Assembly (NCBI GenBank): GCA_035695765.1
Contig: DASRRI010000060.1
Location: 23,726-87,725, forward strand
Origin: Dongia_A sp035695765
GTDB lineage: Bacteria > Pseudomonadota > Alphaproteobacteria > Dongiales > Dongiaceae
Reading direction: 5' to 3'
Length of the DNA: 64,000 bases
In this document: piece by piece, positions 32,623 to 42,346 of the stretch
Numbering within the stretch: position 1 is the first letter of the stretch
Layout: each line of letters begins with the position of its first letter
The notes under the pieces: model-generated
The model's database searches: none
Told to the model about the DNA's origin: nothing
Seen by the model: only the letters and a program-made list of their open reading frames with translations
Made by a program: the position numbers and the translations under genes

Positions 32623-33980
32623 CGCGGCATCCGGCCTTCCGCCATCGCCATGACCTCGGCACCGCAATAGAAGCCCTGGCAGCGCCCCATCATGCAGCGC
32701 GTGCGCCGTTTCAATCCGCCAAGGTCACCGGCCGGCAGGGGGCCGCCGAGCGCGGCCTCGACCTCGGAGCGTGTCACCCACTCGCAATGGCAGACGATGT
32801 CGCCGCCGGCCGGCGTGAGATACTGGCGCGGGCGGTCCTCGGCGAGATTGGGGACAGGCGTCCAGATCGGCTCTTCGTCGCGCATGCCGCCGAACGTCTC
32901 GGCGAAGCCTTTGCCGACCATCTGCGCGATGCCGAGCGCGGCGGTGAGGCCAGTGGAGCGGATGCCGGCCGCGGTGATCCAGCGGCGCGCGCGATTGACC
33001 GTGATCTGATAGTCCTTGAACTGGGTCGCGGGGCGCAGCCCGGCATAGATGGCGTTGACGGAATGGCGCGCTAAGGCGGGCACCATCTCCACGCCCTTGG
33101 CGATCAGCTGCTGCAGGGTCGCGTGGTCGACCTCGGCGCGGCCGCGATCCTGCTGATCCTCGGCGGTCGGGCCGACCAGCAGATTGCCGAACGCAGTCCG
33201 GCAAACGACGATCCCCTTTGTGCGCTCCGTCGGAACCGGCAGGATGATGGAATGCAGCAGCTTGGCTGCGGGCTTGTCGAACACGACGAACTGGCCCTTG
33301 CGCGGCGTGATGGTGAAAGGGCTCTCCTGGTTGATAGCTTCCACCAGGTCGCCGTAATTTCCGGCTGCGTTGATGACGACGCCGGCCGAGACCGGGCCGA
33401 GCGTGGTCTCGAGCGTCCAGTGCCAGCCATCGAAGGCGCCGCCGGTGACGCGGCAGCGCCGCAGGATCTTACCGTTATGGGCCAGGCCCTGATGCGCATA
33501 GGCCAAAGGCGCGGACCAAGGATCGATGATGTGCTCGCCCGGCACGTAGACGGCGCCGAGACCGCGCGCGCTCAGGAACGGTTCGCGCTTGCGCAGCTCG
33601 TTGCGATCGATCTGCATGACGTCGGCAACGCCGTTGCGATGCGCCTTCTCGACGATCGCCGGCAGCTTGGCAAACTGCTCTTCATCCCATGCCACCACAA
33701 GCGCGCCGCTTTCCATCAGCGGCAGGTTGAGGTGATCCTTGATCGCCAGGTATTCGCGGTAGCCGGCCTGCATGCAGGAGAGCTCGATGCTGCCTTCCGG
33801 TGCATCGAATCCGGTGTGGAGCAGGGCGCTATTCCCCTTGCTCGCGCCATCCAGGATGTCGGCGGCCGCTTCCACCAGCACGGGCTCCAGCCCGGCCATC
33901 GCCAGCCGCCGGAAAATGGCGCAACCGACCACCCCGCCCCCGATGATCACAACTCTGCTATTTGCGACCGAGTCCCTCAC
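32619..33980 (-). CDS. GlpA-like FAD oxidoreductase with C-terminal BFD [2Fe-2S] domain
   Basis: DAO-fold flavoenzyme of 453 residues. The FAD motif VVIIGGGVVGCAIFRRLA opens the chain. The C-terminal BFD-like domain (about 393-453) has cysteines 397 and 399 (CHC) and 429 and 434 (CMMGRC), plus Cys439. Enteric GlpA carries the same kind of tail, so this is probably the catalytic subunit of a glycerol-3-phosphate dehydrogenase-like complex with the overlapping GlpB-like gene. The natural substrate is unproven; 2-hydroxyacids or amines are alternatives for the DAO fold. Confidence 0.9.
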   Translation of the reverse strand: MRDSVANSRVVIIGGGVVGCAIFRRLAMAGLEPVLVEAAADILDGASKGNSALLHTGFDAPEGSIELSCMQAGYREYLAIKDHLNLPLMESGALVVAWDEEQFAKLPAIVEKAHRNGVADVMQIDRNELRKREPFLSARGLGAVYVPGEHIIDPWSAPLAYAHQGLAHNGKILRRCRVTGGAFDGWHWTLETTLGPVSAGVVINAAGNYGDLVEAINQESPFTITPRKGQFVVFDKPAAKLLHSIILPVPTERTKGIVVCRTAFGNLLVGPTAEDQQDRGRAEVDHATLQQLIAKGVEMVPALARHSVNAIYAGLRPATQFKDYQITVNRARRWITAAGIRSTGLTAALGIAQMVGKGFAETFGGMRDEEPIWTPVPNLAEDRPRQYLTPAGGDIVCHCEWVTRSEVEAALGGPLPAGDLGGLKRRTRCMMGRCQGFYCGAEVMAMAEGRMPR

Positions 33981-34029
33981 AAATGGCAGAGTTACAGGGG
34001 TTTTGGGCTCTGTCCAGGGGTGGGGCCGG

Positions 34030-35418
<1,389 letters not shown>

Positions 35419-35432
35419 GATGATTCTGCCCG

Positions 35433-36806
35433 TTAGATGATCTCGAAATAGCGCGCCAGTTCCCAATCGGTGATGTGCTTGCGGAACTCGCGCTCTTCCC
35501 ACTCGCGGGTCGAAGCCCAGTGATCGACGAAGGCATCGCCGAACAATTCGGCGGCGGCCTTCGATTTGCGCAGCCGCTGCGCCGCTTCCCAAAGCGTGCG
35601 CGGCAGATCGAGCTTCGCTGGATGCTTCATATCATAGGAATTGCCGACGATGGCAGGCATCGGCTCGATCTTGTTCTCGATGCCGTAGAGGCCCGACCCG
35701 ATCGCGACCGCCATGGCCAGATACGGGTTCATGTCGGCGGCGGCGATGCGGTATTCGACACGCTGGGACTTTTCCGATCCTGGAATGACGCGCAGCGCGC
35801 AGGTACGGTTCTCGACGCCCCAGGTCGCGTTGGTCGGTGCCCAGAAACCAGGGATCAGGCGCGAATAGGAATTGACCGTACAGCTCACCATGCCCAACAG
35901 CTCCGGCATCAGCGACTGCTGGCCGCCGACGAACCAACGCTGCTTGTCACTCATGGTATGCGGCTTCTTGGCGTCATGGAACACCGACTTGCCGTCCTTG
36001 CCCTTGAGGCTGACATGGATGTGGCCGCTCTGGCCCGGCCAGTTGTTGGACCACTTGGCCATGAAGGTCGCCATCAGGCCGCGGCGCTGCGCCAGCACCT
36101 TCATGAACGTCTTGAACAAGGCGGCGCGGTCGGCGCTTTCCAGAGCTTTGTCGAAGGCGAGGGCCGCTTCGAGGACACCGGGACCGGTCTCGGTGTGCAG
36201 GCCCTCAATCGGCATGCGCATCTTTTCGCAGGTGTCGAGGATCTCTTGATAAAGCTCGGCCCAGACTGAGCCGCGCAGCATCGAATAACCGAAATAGCCG
36301 GGCGTCATCGGCGTCAGGTTGCGGAAGCCCTTTTCGCGGATGCTCTCCGGCGTTTCGTCGAACATGAAGAACTCGTACTCGGCCGAGGAATAGGCCTCGT
36401 AGCCCATCTTCGCGGCCTTATCGAGCACGCGGCGCAGGACACCGCGGGGACAAACCTCCTCTGCCTTGTTCACGAATTCGCAAAGGAAGAACAGCGTATT
36501 GTCTTCGAACGGAATCTCGCGGCAGGTCTCCGGAATCACCCGCACCCAGGCATCAGGGTAAGCAGTGTGCCACCCGGTATATTTGACGTTGTCGAACAGC
36601 TGGTCGTTGCTGTCCCAGCCCAGCACCACGTCGCAGAACCCGAACCCGCCATTGAGCGCGGAAAGGAACTTCGTCTTCGACATATATTTGCCGCGCAGGA
36701 TGGCATCGCCGTCGAACACGCCGACCTTGATGTGCGTGAGGCCGCGCTCCTCGACGATCTTTTTAGCGTCAGCGACGCTCTTCACCTGCTCCGGCTTCAA
36801 AGGCAT
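35433..36806 (-). CDS. Glutamine synthetase family ligase (gamma-glutamyl-amine ligase candidate)
   Basis: Glutamine-synthetase-fold protein of 457 residues. Visible motifs are FDGDAILRGKYM (beta-grasp domain), EYEFFMFDET, the histidine-containing GQSGHIHVSLKG and NRTCALRVIPG with the substrate arginines, and a final EYRIAAADMNPYLAMA. It resembles PuuA-type enzymes that glutamylate amines rather than housekeeping GlnA. The adjacent aldehyde dehydrogenase and flavoenzymes fit such a pathway. The amine is unknown. It lies in the run controlled by the glycine riboswitch. Confidence 0.9.
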   Translation of the reverse strand: MPLKPEQVKSVADAKKIVEERGLTHIKVGVFDGDAILRGKYMSKTKFLSALNGGFGFCDVVLGWDSNDQLFDNVKYTGWHTAYPDAWVRVIPETCREIPFEDNTLFFLCEFVNKAEEVCPRGVLRRVLDKAAKMGYEAYSSAEYEFFMFDETPESIREKGFRNLTPMTPGYFGYSMLRGSVWAELYQEILDTCEKMRMPIEGLHTETGPGVLEAALAFDKALESADRAALFKTFMKVLAQRRGLMATFMAKWSNNWPGQSGHIHVSLKGKDGKSVFHDAKKPHTMSDKQRWFVGGQQSLMPELLGMVSCTVNSYSRLIPGFWAPTNATWGVENRTCALRVIPGSEKSQRVEYRIAAADMNPYLAMAVAIGSGLYGIENKIEPMPAIVGNSYDMKHPAKLDLPRTLWEAAQRLRKSKAAAELFGDAFVDHWASTREWEEREFRKHITDWELARYFEII

Positions 36807-36851
36807 GACGTTCTTCCCCGTTTATCGTCTGATTGTTTGGTTGATTGATCT

Positions 36852-37946
36852 CTAGGCGGCGTGGCGACGCGCGCCGGAAGGGCGTTTGGAAGGAGGCTCG
36901 TTGACGGTTGGTGTGTCCGTCAGGCCATCGTCGGGCGCGTCGCCGGGAGTGGTGAAGTGACGCTGGCGGTCCTCGCTTGGCCTGATTCCGTGGGCGTCCA
37001 TATAGCATTTGGAGAAATGCGAAAGCGAGTCGAAACCCACCGCTTCCGCCACGCGCGCAAGGCCCAGCATGGTGCCCTGGACCAGGTCGCGCGCGCGGGC
37101 GAGGCGCAGGCGCTGATAGTAGCCGCGCGGGCTGACGCCGAGATGGCGATGGAACAGCCGCTCCAGGTGGCGCAGGTGAATGCCGGCTTCCGCGGCGATC
37201 TTCGGCAACGGCACGGGATCCGAGACCGTGTTGCGCATCAGGGCGACGGCGCGCTTGATCGGCGGCGCGACCTGGGTCTCGATCGATTGCTGCTGGTCGG
37301 CGGCAGGCTCGATCTTCTTGCGCACCCGCTGACGTGCCAGGCGCATCATCACCTGCTGTGCGACCGGCGCACCCAGCAGCGCCTCGACATTGGCGAGTGC
37401 GAAATCCGACGTCGCGCAGCCGCCACGGCAGCCGAAGAAATCGTCCTTGCGCCAGAACAGCTCCTTGCGCTGCGCGGCGCCGCGCGCCCGTTCCTTCGGC
37501 ATGGCAGAGATGCGGCCGAGCACCGAGCATCCGCCGCCGATACCGCCCAGGCGCTGGATCGAAGCCGGATGGGCGCTGAGCCAGGCGGCAAGGCCGGCGC
37601 AATCGTCGCCTGAGGCATCGGCATCGCTGAACACGACCACGGTGGAAAGTGGCCGCAGCTCCGTCACATCGCCGTCGACCGCGACTGGAATCCCGACTGA
37701 GCTGCTGACCGAATGTCCGGAAATGGCCACGATCTGCCAGGCAAAGGCGCGGCGGTGCGCCAGCTCGTTGGCGGAGGTGAAGACGTCGAGCAGGCGAGCG
37801 AGGTCGCCGAGCGCAAAGCCGTTCATTAGCACCAGGCTAAGCGAGGCGCGGCGCTCCTCGTCGAGTGCGAAGGGCGAAGCCGGCGTGCGCAACGTCTCCG
37901 CCACTGTCGGCGGCCGCCACGCACGATAATCCTCTCCTTCGGCCAT
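36852..37946 (-). CDS. GlxA family AraC-type transcriptional regulator
   Basis: About 364 residues. The N-terminal DJ-1/PfpI-like domain is degenerate, with SLVLMNGFALGDLARLLDVF and a GGIGGGCSVLG loop in place of a functional amidotransferase nucleophile. The C-terminal AraC domain has two HTHs (PLPKIAAEAGIHLRHLERLF and RVAEAVGFDSLSHFSKCY). Relatives regulate amino acid, betaine and amine catabolism. The start is set by the GGGGGGAG site just upstream. It is the first gene after a tandem glycine riboswitch. Confidence 0.9.
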   Translation of the reverse strand: MAEGEDYRAWRPPTVAETLRTPASPFALDEERRASLSLVLMNGFALGDLARLLDVFTSANELAHRRAFAWQIVAISGHSVSSSVGIPVAVDGDVTELRPLSTVVVFSDADASGDDCAGLAAWLSAHPASIQRLGGIGGGCSVLGRISAMPKERARGAAQRKELFWRKDDFFGCRGGCATSDFALANVEALLGAPVAQQVMMRLARQRVRKKIEPAADQQQSIETQVAPPIKRAVALMRNTVSDPVPLPKIAAEAGIHLRHLERLFHRHLGVSPRGYYQRLRLARARDLVQGTMLGLARVAEAVGFDSLSHFSKCYMDAHGIRPSEDRQRHFTTPGDAPDDGLTDTPTVNEPPSKRPSGARRHAA

Positions 37947-37997
37947 CATGCTCCCCCCGGCTGACGCGTGGTCCGCGCCCTGCCCTTGGCAGGAGTG

Positions 37998-38212
37998 CGG
38001 CCCCCCTCTGTCTATGGACCTGAGAGATTCACCGACCGTCCGCGACGGCAAGGCCGGTTTACTCCGTCGGTGAGGCGCTGCGGCGTCCTGCCGCGGTGCC
38101 TGCTTTCCAGAGTATTCGGCCGCGATCGGTCCTTTTGCCTGAGAGGTTCCGGGGGCGGTTGCTCCTTCGGCGCCGCGATTCCCTTGAGATCGCGGTCTCT
38201 CCCGACAGCGGC
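37998..38212 (-). promoter_or_regulatory. Tandem glycine riboswitch
   Basis: Read on the minus strand, two glycine aptamers are arranged in tandem. Aptamer I has GGGAGAGACCGCG, then GCCGAAGGAGCAACC and CTCTCAGGCAAAAGGACCG. Aptamer II has ACTCTGGAAAGC, then CACCGACGGAGTAAACC and CTCTCAGGTCC, ending in GACAGAGGGGGG. These are the conserved gcvT-type elements. The boundary between aptamers is near 38118. The regulator start lies about 50 bases downstream. A stretch of Gs at the 3' edge and the G-rich ribosome site suggest translational control; ON versus OFF is not decided. Confidence 0.95.
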
Positions 38213-38225
38213 GAAACAGGGGGCA

Positions 38226-38254
38226 AGTCTGTGTCGGCGCAAAAATGCCGTCAA
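38226..38254 (-). promoter_or_regulatory. Promoter candidate of the riboswitch transcript
   Basis: On the minus strand TTGACG (38254-38249) is followed after 17 bases by CAGACT (38231-38226). Transcription would begin near 38219, a few bases before aptamer I. The position between the permease terminator and the riboswitch supports it. The -10 is weak. Confidence 0.5.
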
Positions 38255-38267
38255 GCCGCAAAAGGGC

Positions 38268-38301
38268 GAAAGAAAAGGGGCCGCTCCGAAGAGCGGCCCC
38301 T
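38268..38301 (-). terminator. Intrinsic terminator of the amino acid permease gene
   Basis: An 11-bp stem (38276-38286 with 38291-38301, loop CGAA as read on the plus strand) is followed on the minus strand by TTTTCTTT. It lies 27 bp after the permease stop and separates the permease transcript from the riboswitch-led unit. Confidence 0.85.
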
Positions 38302-38327
38302 AGTTATTTCGTAATAAGGATCGGTTC

Positions 38328-39920
38328 TTATCCAGCGCCGCCGAGCGCCGCTTCTTCGCGGGCGATCTCAGCCTGCCGGGCCTTCACGGCTTCATCGGTC
38401 AGCGGCGGGCCGGCGAAACGGTTCTTCTCCACCAGATGCCAGATGATGATCAGAGCGATGATGCCGCCCAGCAGCAGATATCCGACCTTTTCGTTCGGCG
38501 GTTGGACGCCAACGACCACCAGAACGACACAGCCGATGACCGCCAGCGCTGCCACGAGTTTGGAGGCGCCACCCAGATCGAATGGTCCCTTCTTGGTCCA
38601 GGTCTTGCCCTCGGCCAGGAGACCCGCCCCGATCGGCATCGCGTACGACACATAGAGAAATACGGCGCAGCCGGTCGAGAGGACGATGAACGCATCGCCA
38701 TAGAGCGTGGCGACAATCGACAGCACTGCGCTCGCCCAGATCGCATTTGCCGGCGTGCGATGCTCTTTGCTTACCTTTCGCAATGACCGGGAGAACCAAG
38801 GCACGCCGCCATCGCGCGAGAATGCAAACAGCATGCGCGAGCACGAAGTCAGGCCGGCAAGTGCACAAAGGAAGTTCGCCACCACGATGCCGATGATGAG
38901 AATGTCCTTCAAGGTCTCCGGCATACCGGAGGCTTGCATCGTCCAGGGAAACGAGACCCAACCTTGCTTGGCTCCTTCTTCGACGCTCGGCATGGCGAGC
39001 ACGAAGGCGCAGACCATGATGTAGCCGAACAGTCCCGACCAGAACACGGAGTGGATCATCCCCTTCGGCACCTCATGCGCTGCATTGCGGGTTTCCTCCG
39101 ACGTGTGTCCGGAGGCATCGAAACCCGTGATGGTGTAGACGCCTTGCAGCAGTCCGAGGATCAGAGCCGCGAAAGCTCCGGGGAAGATGGCCCCCAGCCA
39201 GCGGTCGCCAGTTGGTGTAGGCCAGACCCCGCCGCCGGCATCACCGGTATAGTCCGCAAAGGTGAACAATCTGCTGAAGTCGATTGCAACCGGCGCGGCG
39301 GCGATCAGCCCAACGATCAACACGATCGTGACAACGAAGATCAGGTAGCCGCTGAAGTCGGTCACGAGCGTCGTCAGCTTGATGCCGCGGTGATTGACGA
39401 CGGCTTGTGCTGTGGTGACGATGATCACGAAGATGGTCTGATACCACCAACCGATGTCGAACGTCGCCGCGGATACCAGATAGGCGGTGTCCATATGGAA
39501 CACGTTTGGCAACATCAGATCGCGGACCAGCCACCACAGGCCGACATTCACCGAGGAAACGACGAACATAAGGCCCAGGAGATTCAACCAGGCGGCCGCC
39601 CAGCCATAGCCTTTGTTGCCGAGGATCGAAGCCCAATGATAGATGCCGCCAGCCGTTGGATAGGCTGAGGCGATCTGGCCCAATGCGCACGCCACCAGAA
39701 GCGCGAAGACGCTGGCAATGGGCCAGCCGATACCGAGCGATGCTCCGCCCGCGGCGCTCAAGGACAGTGGGAAGGCGGTAATACCACCGGCCAGGATGCA
39801 AATGATCGAGAACGAGATTGCGAAATTCTGGAATAGACCCATACGCCGGGATAGCTCTTGCGCGTATCCCATGGAGTGAAGCTGCTTTACGTCAGCCTCG
39901 TGATGTTGTTCGTCTGCCAT
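38328..39920 (-). CDS. APC family amino acid permease
   Basis: Permease of 530 residues with about 12 transmembrane helices. The N-terminal LSRRMGLFQNFAISFSIIC and the ASAYPTAGGIYHWAS segment are typical of the APC/BAT1 group (amino acid, GABA and choline-type transporters). The ATG at 39920 has a strong GAGGGGAG site; an in-frame start at 39959 is less likely. It ends in an intrinsic terminator just before the glycine riboswitch. It may import the substrate of the catabolic unit; that is inference. Confidence 0.93.
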   Translation of the reverse strand: MADEQHHEADVKQLHSMGYAQELSRRMGLFQNFAISFSIICILAGGITAFPLSLSAAGGASLGIGWPIASVFALLVACALGQIASAYPTAGGIYHWASILGNKGYGWAAAWLNLLGLMFVVSSVNVGLWWLVRDLMLPNVFHMDTAYLVSAATFDIGWWYQTIFVIIVTTAQAVVNHRGIKLTTLVTDFSGYLIFVVTIVLIVGLIAAAPVAIDFSRLFTFADYTGDAGGGVWPTPTGDRWLGAIFPGAFAALILGLLQGVYTITGFDASGHTSEETRNAAHEVPKGMIHSVFWSGLFGYIMVCAFVLAMPSVEEGAKQGWVSFPWTMQASGMPETLKDILIIGIVVANFLCALAGLTSCSRMLFAFSRDGGVPWFSRSLRKVSKEHRTPANAIWASAVLSIVATLYGDAFIVLSTGCAVFLYVSYAMPIGAGLLAEGKTWTKKGPFDLGGASKLVAALAVIGCVVLVVVGVQPPNEKVGYLLLGGIIALIIIWHLVEKNRFAGPPLTDEAVKARQAEIAREEAALGGAG

Positions 39921-40233
39921 TTGGCTCCCCTCTTCGTTATGTCCACATCGCTGTGACACCCCGCTCGGTGCACCGAGCGGGGCCGGCGAATACGGCTGAG
40001 CGCCTATGAGCTTGCTTGCCGATTGTTTCGTGCCGTGCGGCCCGAACCCCCGTTGTCGCGCGATCTGCGACTCCCTGCGCCACGCCTCTCTTGAGACTTC
40101 GCGTGGCCCGGCGAGTATGAGCAGCCGTTAACGGGTTGTAAAGTATGGGGCAAGGCGCGGCACGACCGGACCGTTCCGAGTCCGAATTTCTACCTATGAA
40201 CTCAAGCGCTTGCCAGCCAAAGCCGGAGAAGGT
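39921..40233. other. Intergenic region upstream of the permease
   Basis: A 313-bp gap between the 2-hydroxyglutarate-oxidase-like gene and the permease. It holds a perfect 24-bp palindrome 38 bp before the permease start (entered separately) and no convincing ORF. The permease promoter must be here, but I could not place it. Confidence 0.5.
39959..39982. promoter_or_regulatory. Perfect 24-bp palindrome in the permease leader
   Basis: Two 12-base arms, CCCCGCTCGGTG and CACCGAGCGGGG, meet without a spacer. In RNA on the minus strand this gives a very stable hairpin 38 bases before the permease ATG. There is no T-run after it, so it is more likely an operator or a leader/stability hairpin than a terminator. 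Confidence 0.5.
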
Positions 40234-41349
40234 CTATGCCACGTCGAGTCGGGCTGCGACCACGTCTGCGATCGCGAGCGACGCGGTGATGCCGGGAGAT
40301 TCGATGCCATAGAGATGGACTTGACCGGGAAGGCCGTGCGCTTCGGGTCCATCAATCCGGAAGTCCGGCGCCGGCATGCCGGGTCCCTGGATCTTGGGGC
40401 GGATGCCGGCATAAGCGGGCTGCAACGCACCGTCGCGCAGGCTTGGCCAATAGGTGCGGATTGCAGCGTAGAACGCATCTCCGCGCCGCGCATCGACATC
40501 GTAATTGAGACTGTCGATCCACTCGACATCCGGACCGAAGCGCGCCTGGCCCGCGAGATCCAGCGTAAGGTGAACGCCGAGGCCGGCCGCTTCTGGCATC
40601 GGATAGATCAGGCGCGAGAAGGGGGACCTCCCCCTCAGGCTGAAATAGTTGCCCTTGGCGTAATAAAGCGGCGGAATGCGATCGGGCGGATAGCCGCGTA
40701 GACTTCGTGCGATTGCTTGCGCGCCGAGGCCGGCCGCATTGACCAGCAGGCGTGCACGCATCTGCACCGGATCCGCGCCGCCGATTGCCAGCGTCACGCG
40801 CCCATCGTCCTCGATCCAACCGTGCGTGACCGGTGCATGCCGGGCAAGAGCGGCGCCGCTCGCTTCGGCTTCGTCCAGGAGGCTCAGCATCAATCCATGT
40901 GTATCGATGATGCCGGTGGACGGAGACTGGAAGGCGGCGATGCAGGAGAGCTCGGGCTCCAGCCCTCGTGCCTCGTCGGTGCTCAGCATCACCAGGTCAT
41001 CGACGCCGTTGGCACGCGCCTGATCCATCAGGGTGTGCAGGGCCGGAAGCTGCTCGGCGGTGGTTGCGACTACCAGCTTCCCGACATTCCGCGCTGTGAC
41101 GCCGTGCTCCGCGCAATAGGCATAGAGCTGATCGCGGCCGGCGACGCACAGGCGCGCCTTCAGGCTGCCGGCGGGATAATAGATGCCGGCATGGATGACT
41201 TCGCTGTTGCGTGCGGAGATGCCTGATCCGATCTCGCCTTCGGATTCCAGGATCAGGACCTCGCGTCCGCTTTGTGCAATCCGCCGTGCGCAGGCGAGGC
41301 CGATGACGCCCGCGCCGATGACGACACAATCGACGTCAGCGCGCTCCAA
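40234..41349 (-). CDS. FAD-dependent oxidoreductase, L-2-hydroxyglutarate oxidase (LhgO)-like
   Basis: DAO-fold flavoprotein of 371 residues. CVVIGAGVIGLACARRIA binds FAD, and the LhgO-like segments SARNSEVIHAGIYYPAGSLK and GIIDTHGLMLSLLDEAE follow. It probably oxidises L-2-hydroxyglutarate or a related 2-hydroxyacid, passing electrons to the quinone pool. The only usable start is TTG at 41349, directly after the stop of the DMT transporter gene, so the two genes are translationally linked. It lies upstream of the permease on the same strand. Confidence 0.87.
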   Translation of the reverse strand: MERADVDCVVIGAGVIGLACARRIAQSGREVLILESEGEIGSGISARNSEVIHAGIYYPAGSLKARLCVAGRDQLYAYCAEHGVTARNVGKLVVATTAEQLPALHTLMDQARANGVDDLVMLSTDEARGLEPELSCIAAFQSPSTGIIDTHGLMLSLLDEAEASGAALARHAPVTHGWIEDDGRVTLAIGGADPVQMRARLLVNAAGLGAQAIARSLRGYPPDRIPPLYYAKGNYFSLRGRSPFSRLIYPMPEAAGLGVHLTLDLAGQARFGPDVEWIDSLNYDVDARRGDAFYAAIRTYWPSLRDGALQPAYAGIRPKIQGPGMPAPDFRIDGPEAHGLPGQVHLYGIESPGITASLAIADVVAARLDVA

Positions 41350-42234
41350 TCAATGCTCCATGGTGCGCGTGATGTAGAGGCAGGCGGCGATGATGATGGC
41401 GACGCCGATGATCGCAATTGGCCCCAGAAGATCACCCCAGAAGATGTAGCCGTAGAGGCTGGCCCAGACGAGGGCGCTATACTCGAACGGCGCCAGTAGT
41501 GACATCGTCGCATAGCGCAGCGCCAGGATCAGGCAATATTGTCCGAGGCAGCCGAAGATCCCGACTGCGAGGATCCCCATCCATTCGATCGGCGTTGGAT
41601 TGACCCACACGAACGGCGTAGCGAGGCCGAGAATGATCGCCCCGCCGATCGCATAATAGAACAGGATGCTGAGATTGCTTTCCGTCGTGCTGAGCCGCCG
41701 GGCGAACAATTGTGCGAAGCACCAGAGAAAGACAGAGGTCAGGACGGCAACCGTTCCGAAGACACTGTTCGCTCCTTCCTCAGGCTGCACGATCAGCAGC
41801 ATGCCGGCGAAACCCGCAAAGACCGCGATCCATCCGCCAAAGCGCAACCGCTCGCGCAGGAACACGACGCCGAGCAGCGTGCCGAAGATGGGAGAGGTCG
41901 CAACGATGCTCATGGCCGTCGGCAGCGGAATGCGGCTGATCGCAAAATAGAACGCGGTCAGTTCCACCGCTGCGCAAAAGGCGCGCGCCGCATGCTCCAA
42001 TGGCCGTTTCGTGCGCAGCGCCGCGAAGCCGGATTGCGACCGGCCCACCAGCCAGAGCACCATGATCAGCGACACCACGAAGCGGGAGAAGCCGATCTGG
42101 ATGGGGTCGATATTCGTGCTCGACCATTTGACGATGGCATCGGTGCTGCCAAGGACGAAAATCGCGGCCAGAACGTAGAACACGCCCAATTTGGGCTTGA
42201 ATTGAAGCTGCCCCGTTGCCGCCAGGCTTGTCAC
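41350..42234 (-). CDS. DMT superfamily transporter (EamA family)
   Basis: Membrane protein of 294 residues with ten helices in two EamA repeats (first about 15-150, second about 160-290). Family traits include the SRFVVSLIMVLWLVG region and the helix-closing FLRERLRFGGWIAVFAGFAGML. DMT members export amino acids or metabolites. It directly precedes the LhgO-like gene with no gap, so a shared substrate is plausible. It is divergent from the molybdopterin enzyme gene. Confidence 0.92.
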   Translation of the reverse strand: MTSLAATGQLQFKPKLGVFYVLAAIFVLGSTDAIVKWSSTNIDPIQIGFSRFVVSLIMVLWLVGRSQSGFAALRTKRPLEHAARAFCAAVELTAFYFAISRIPLPTAMSIVATSPIFGTLLGVVFLRERLRFGGWIAVFAGFAGMLLIVQPEEGANSVFGTVAVLTSVFLWCFAQLFARRLSTTESNLSILFYYAIGGAIILGLATPFVWVNPTPIEWMGILAVGIFGCLGQYCLILALRYATMSLLAPFEYSALVWASLYGYIFWGDLLGPIAIIGVAIIIAACLYITRTMEH

Positions 42235-42346
42235 GATACATCCCCGGATATGCCGCGGCGGCCCTGGAAATACCGGGCCATCGCGGGTAAAGTCGCCGCA
42301 CTCTAGTTATTTTGGAGCACGCCGCCAAGTGCGGCACCGACATATT

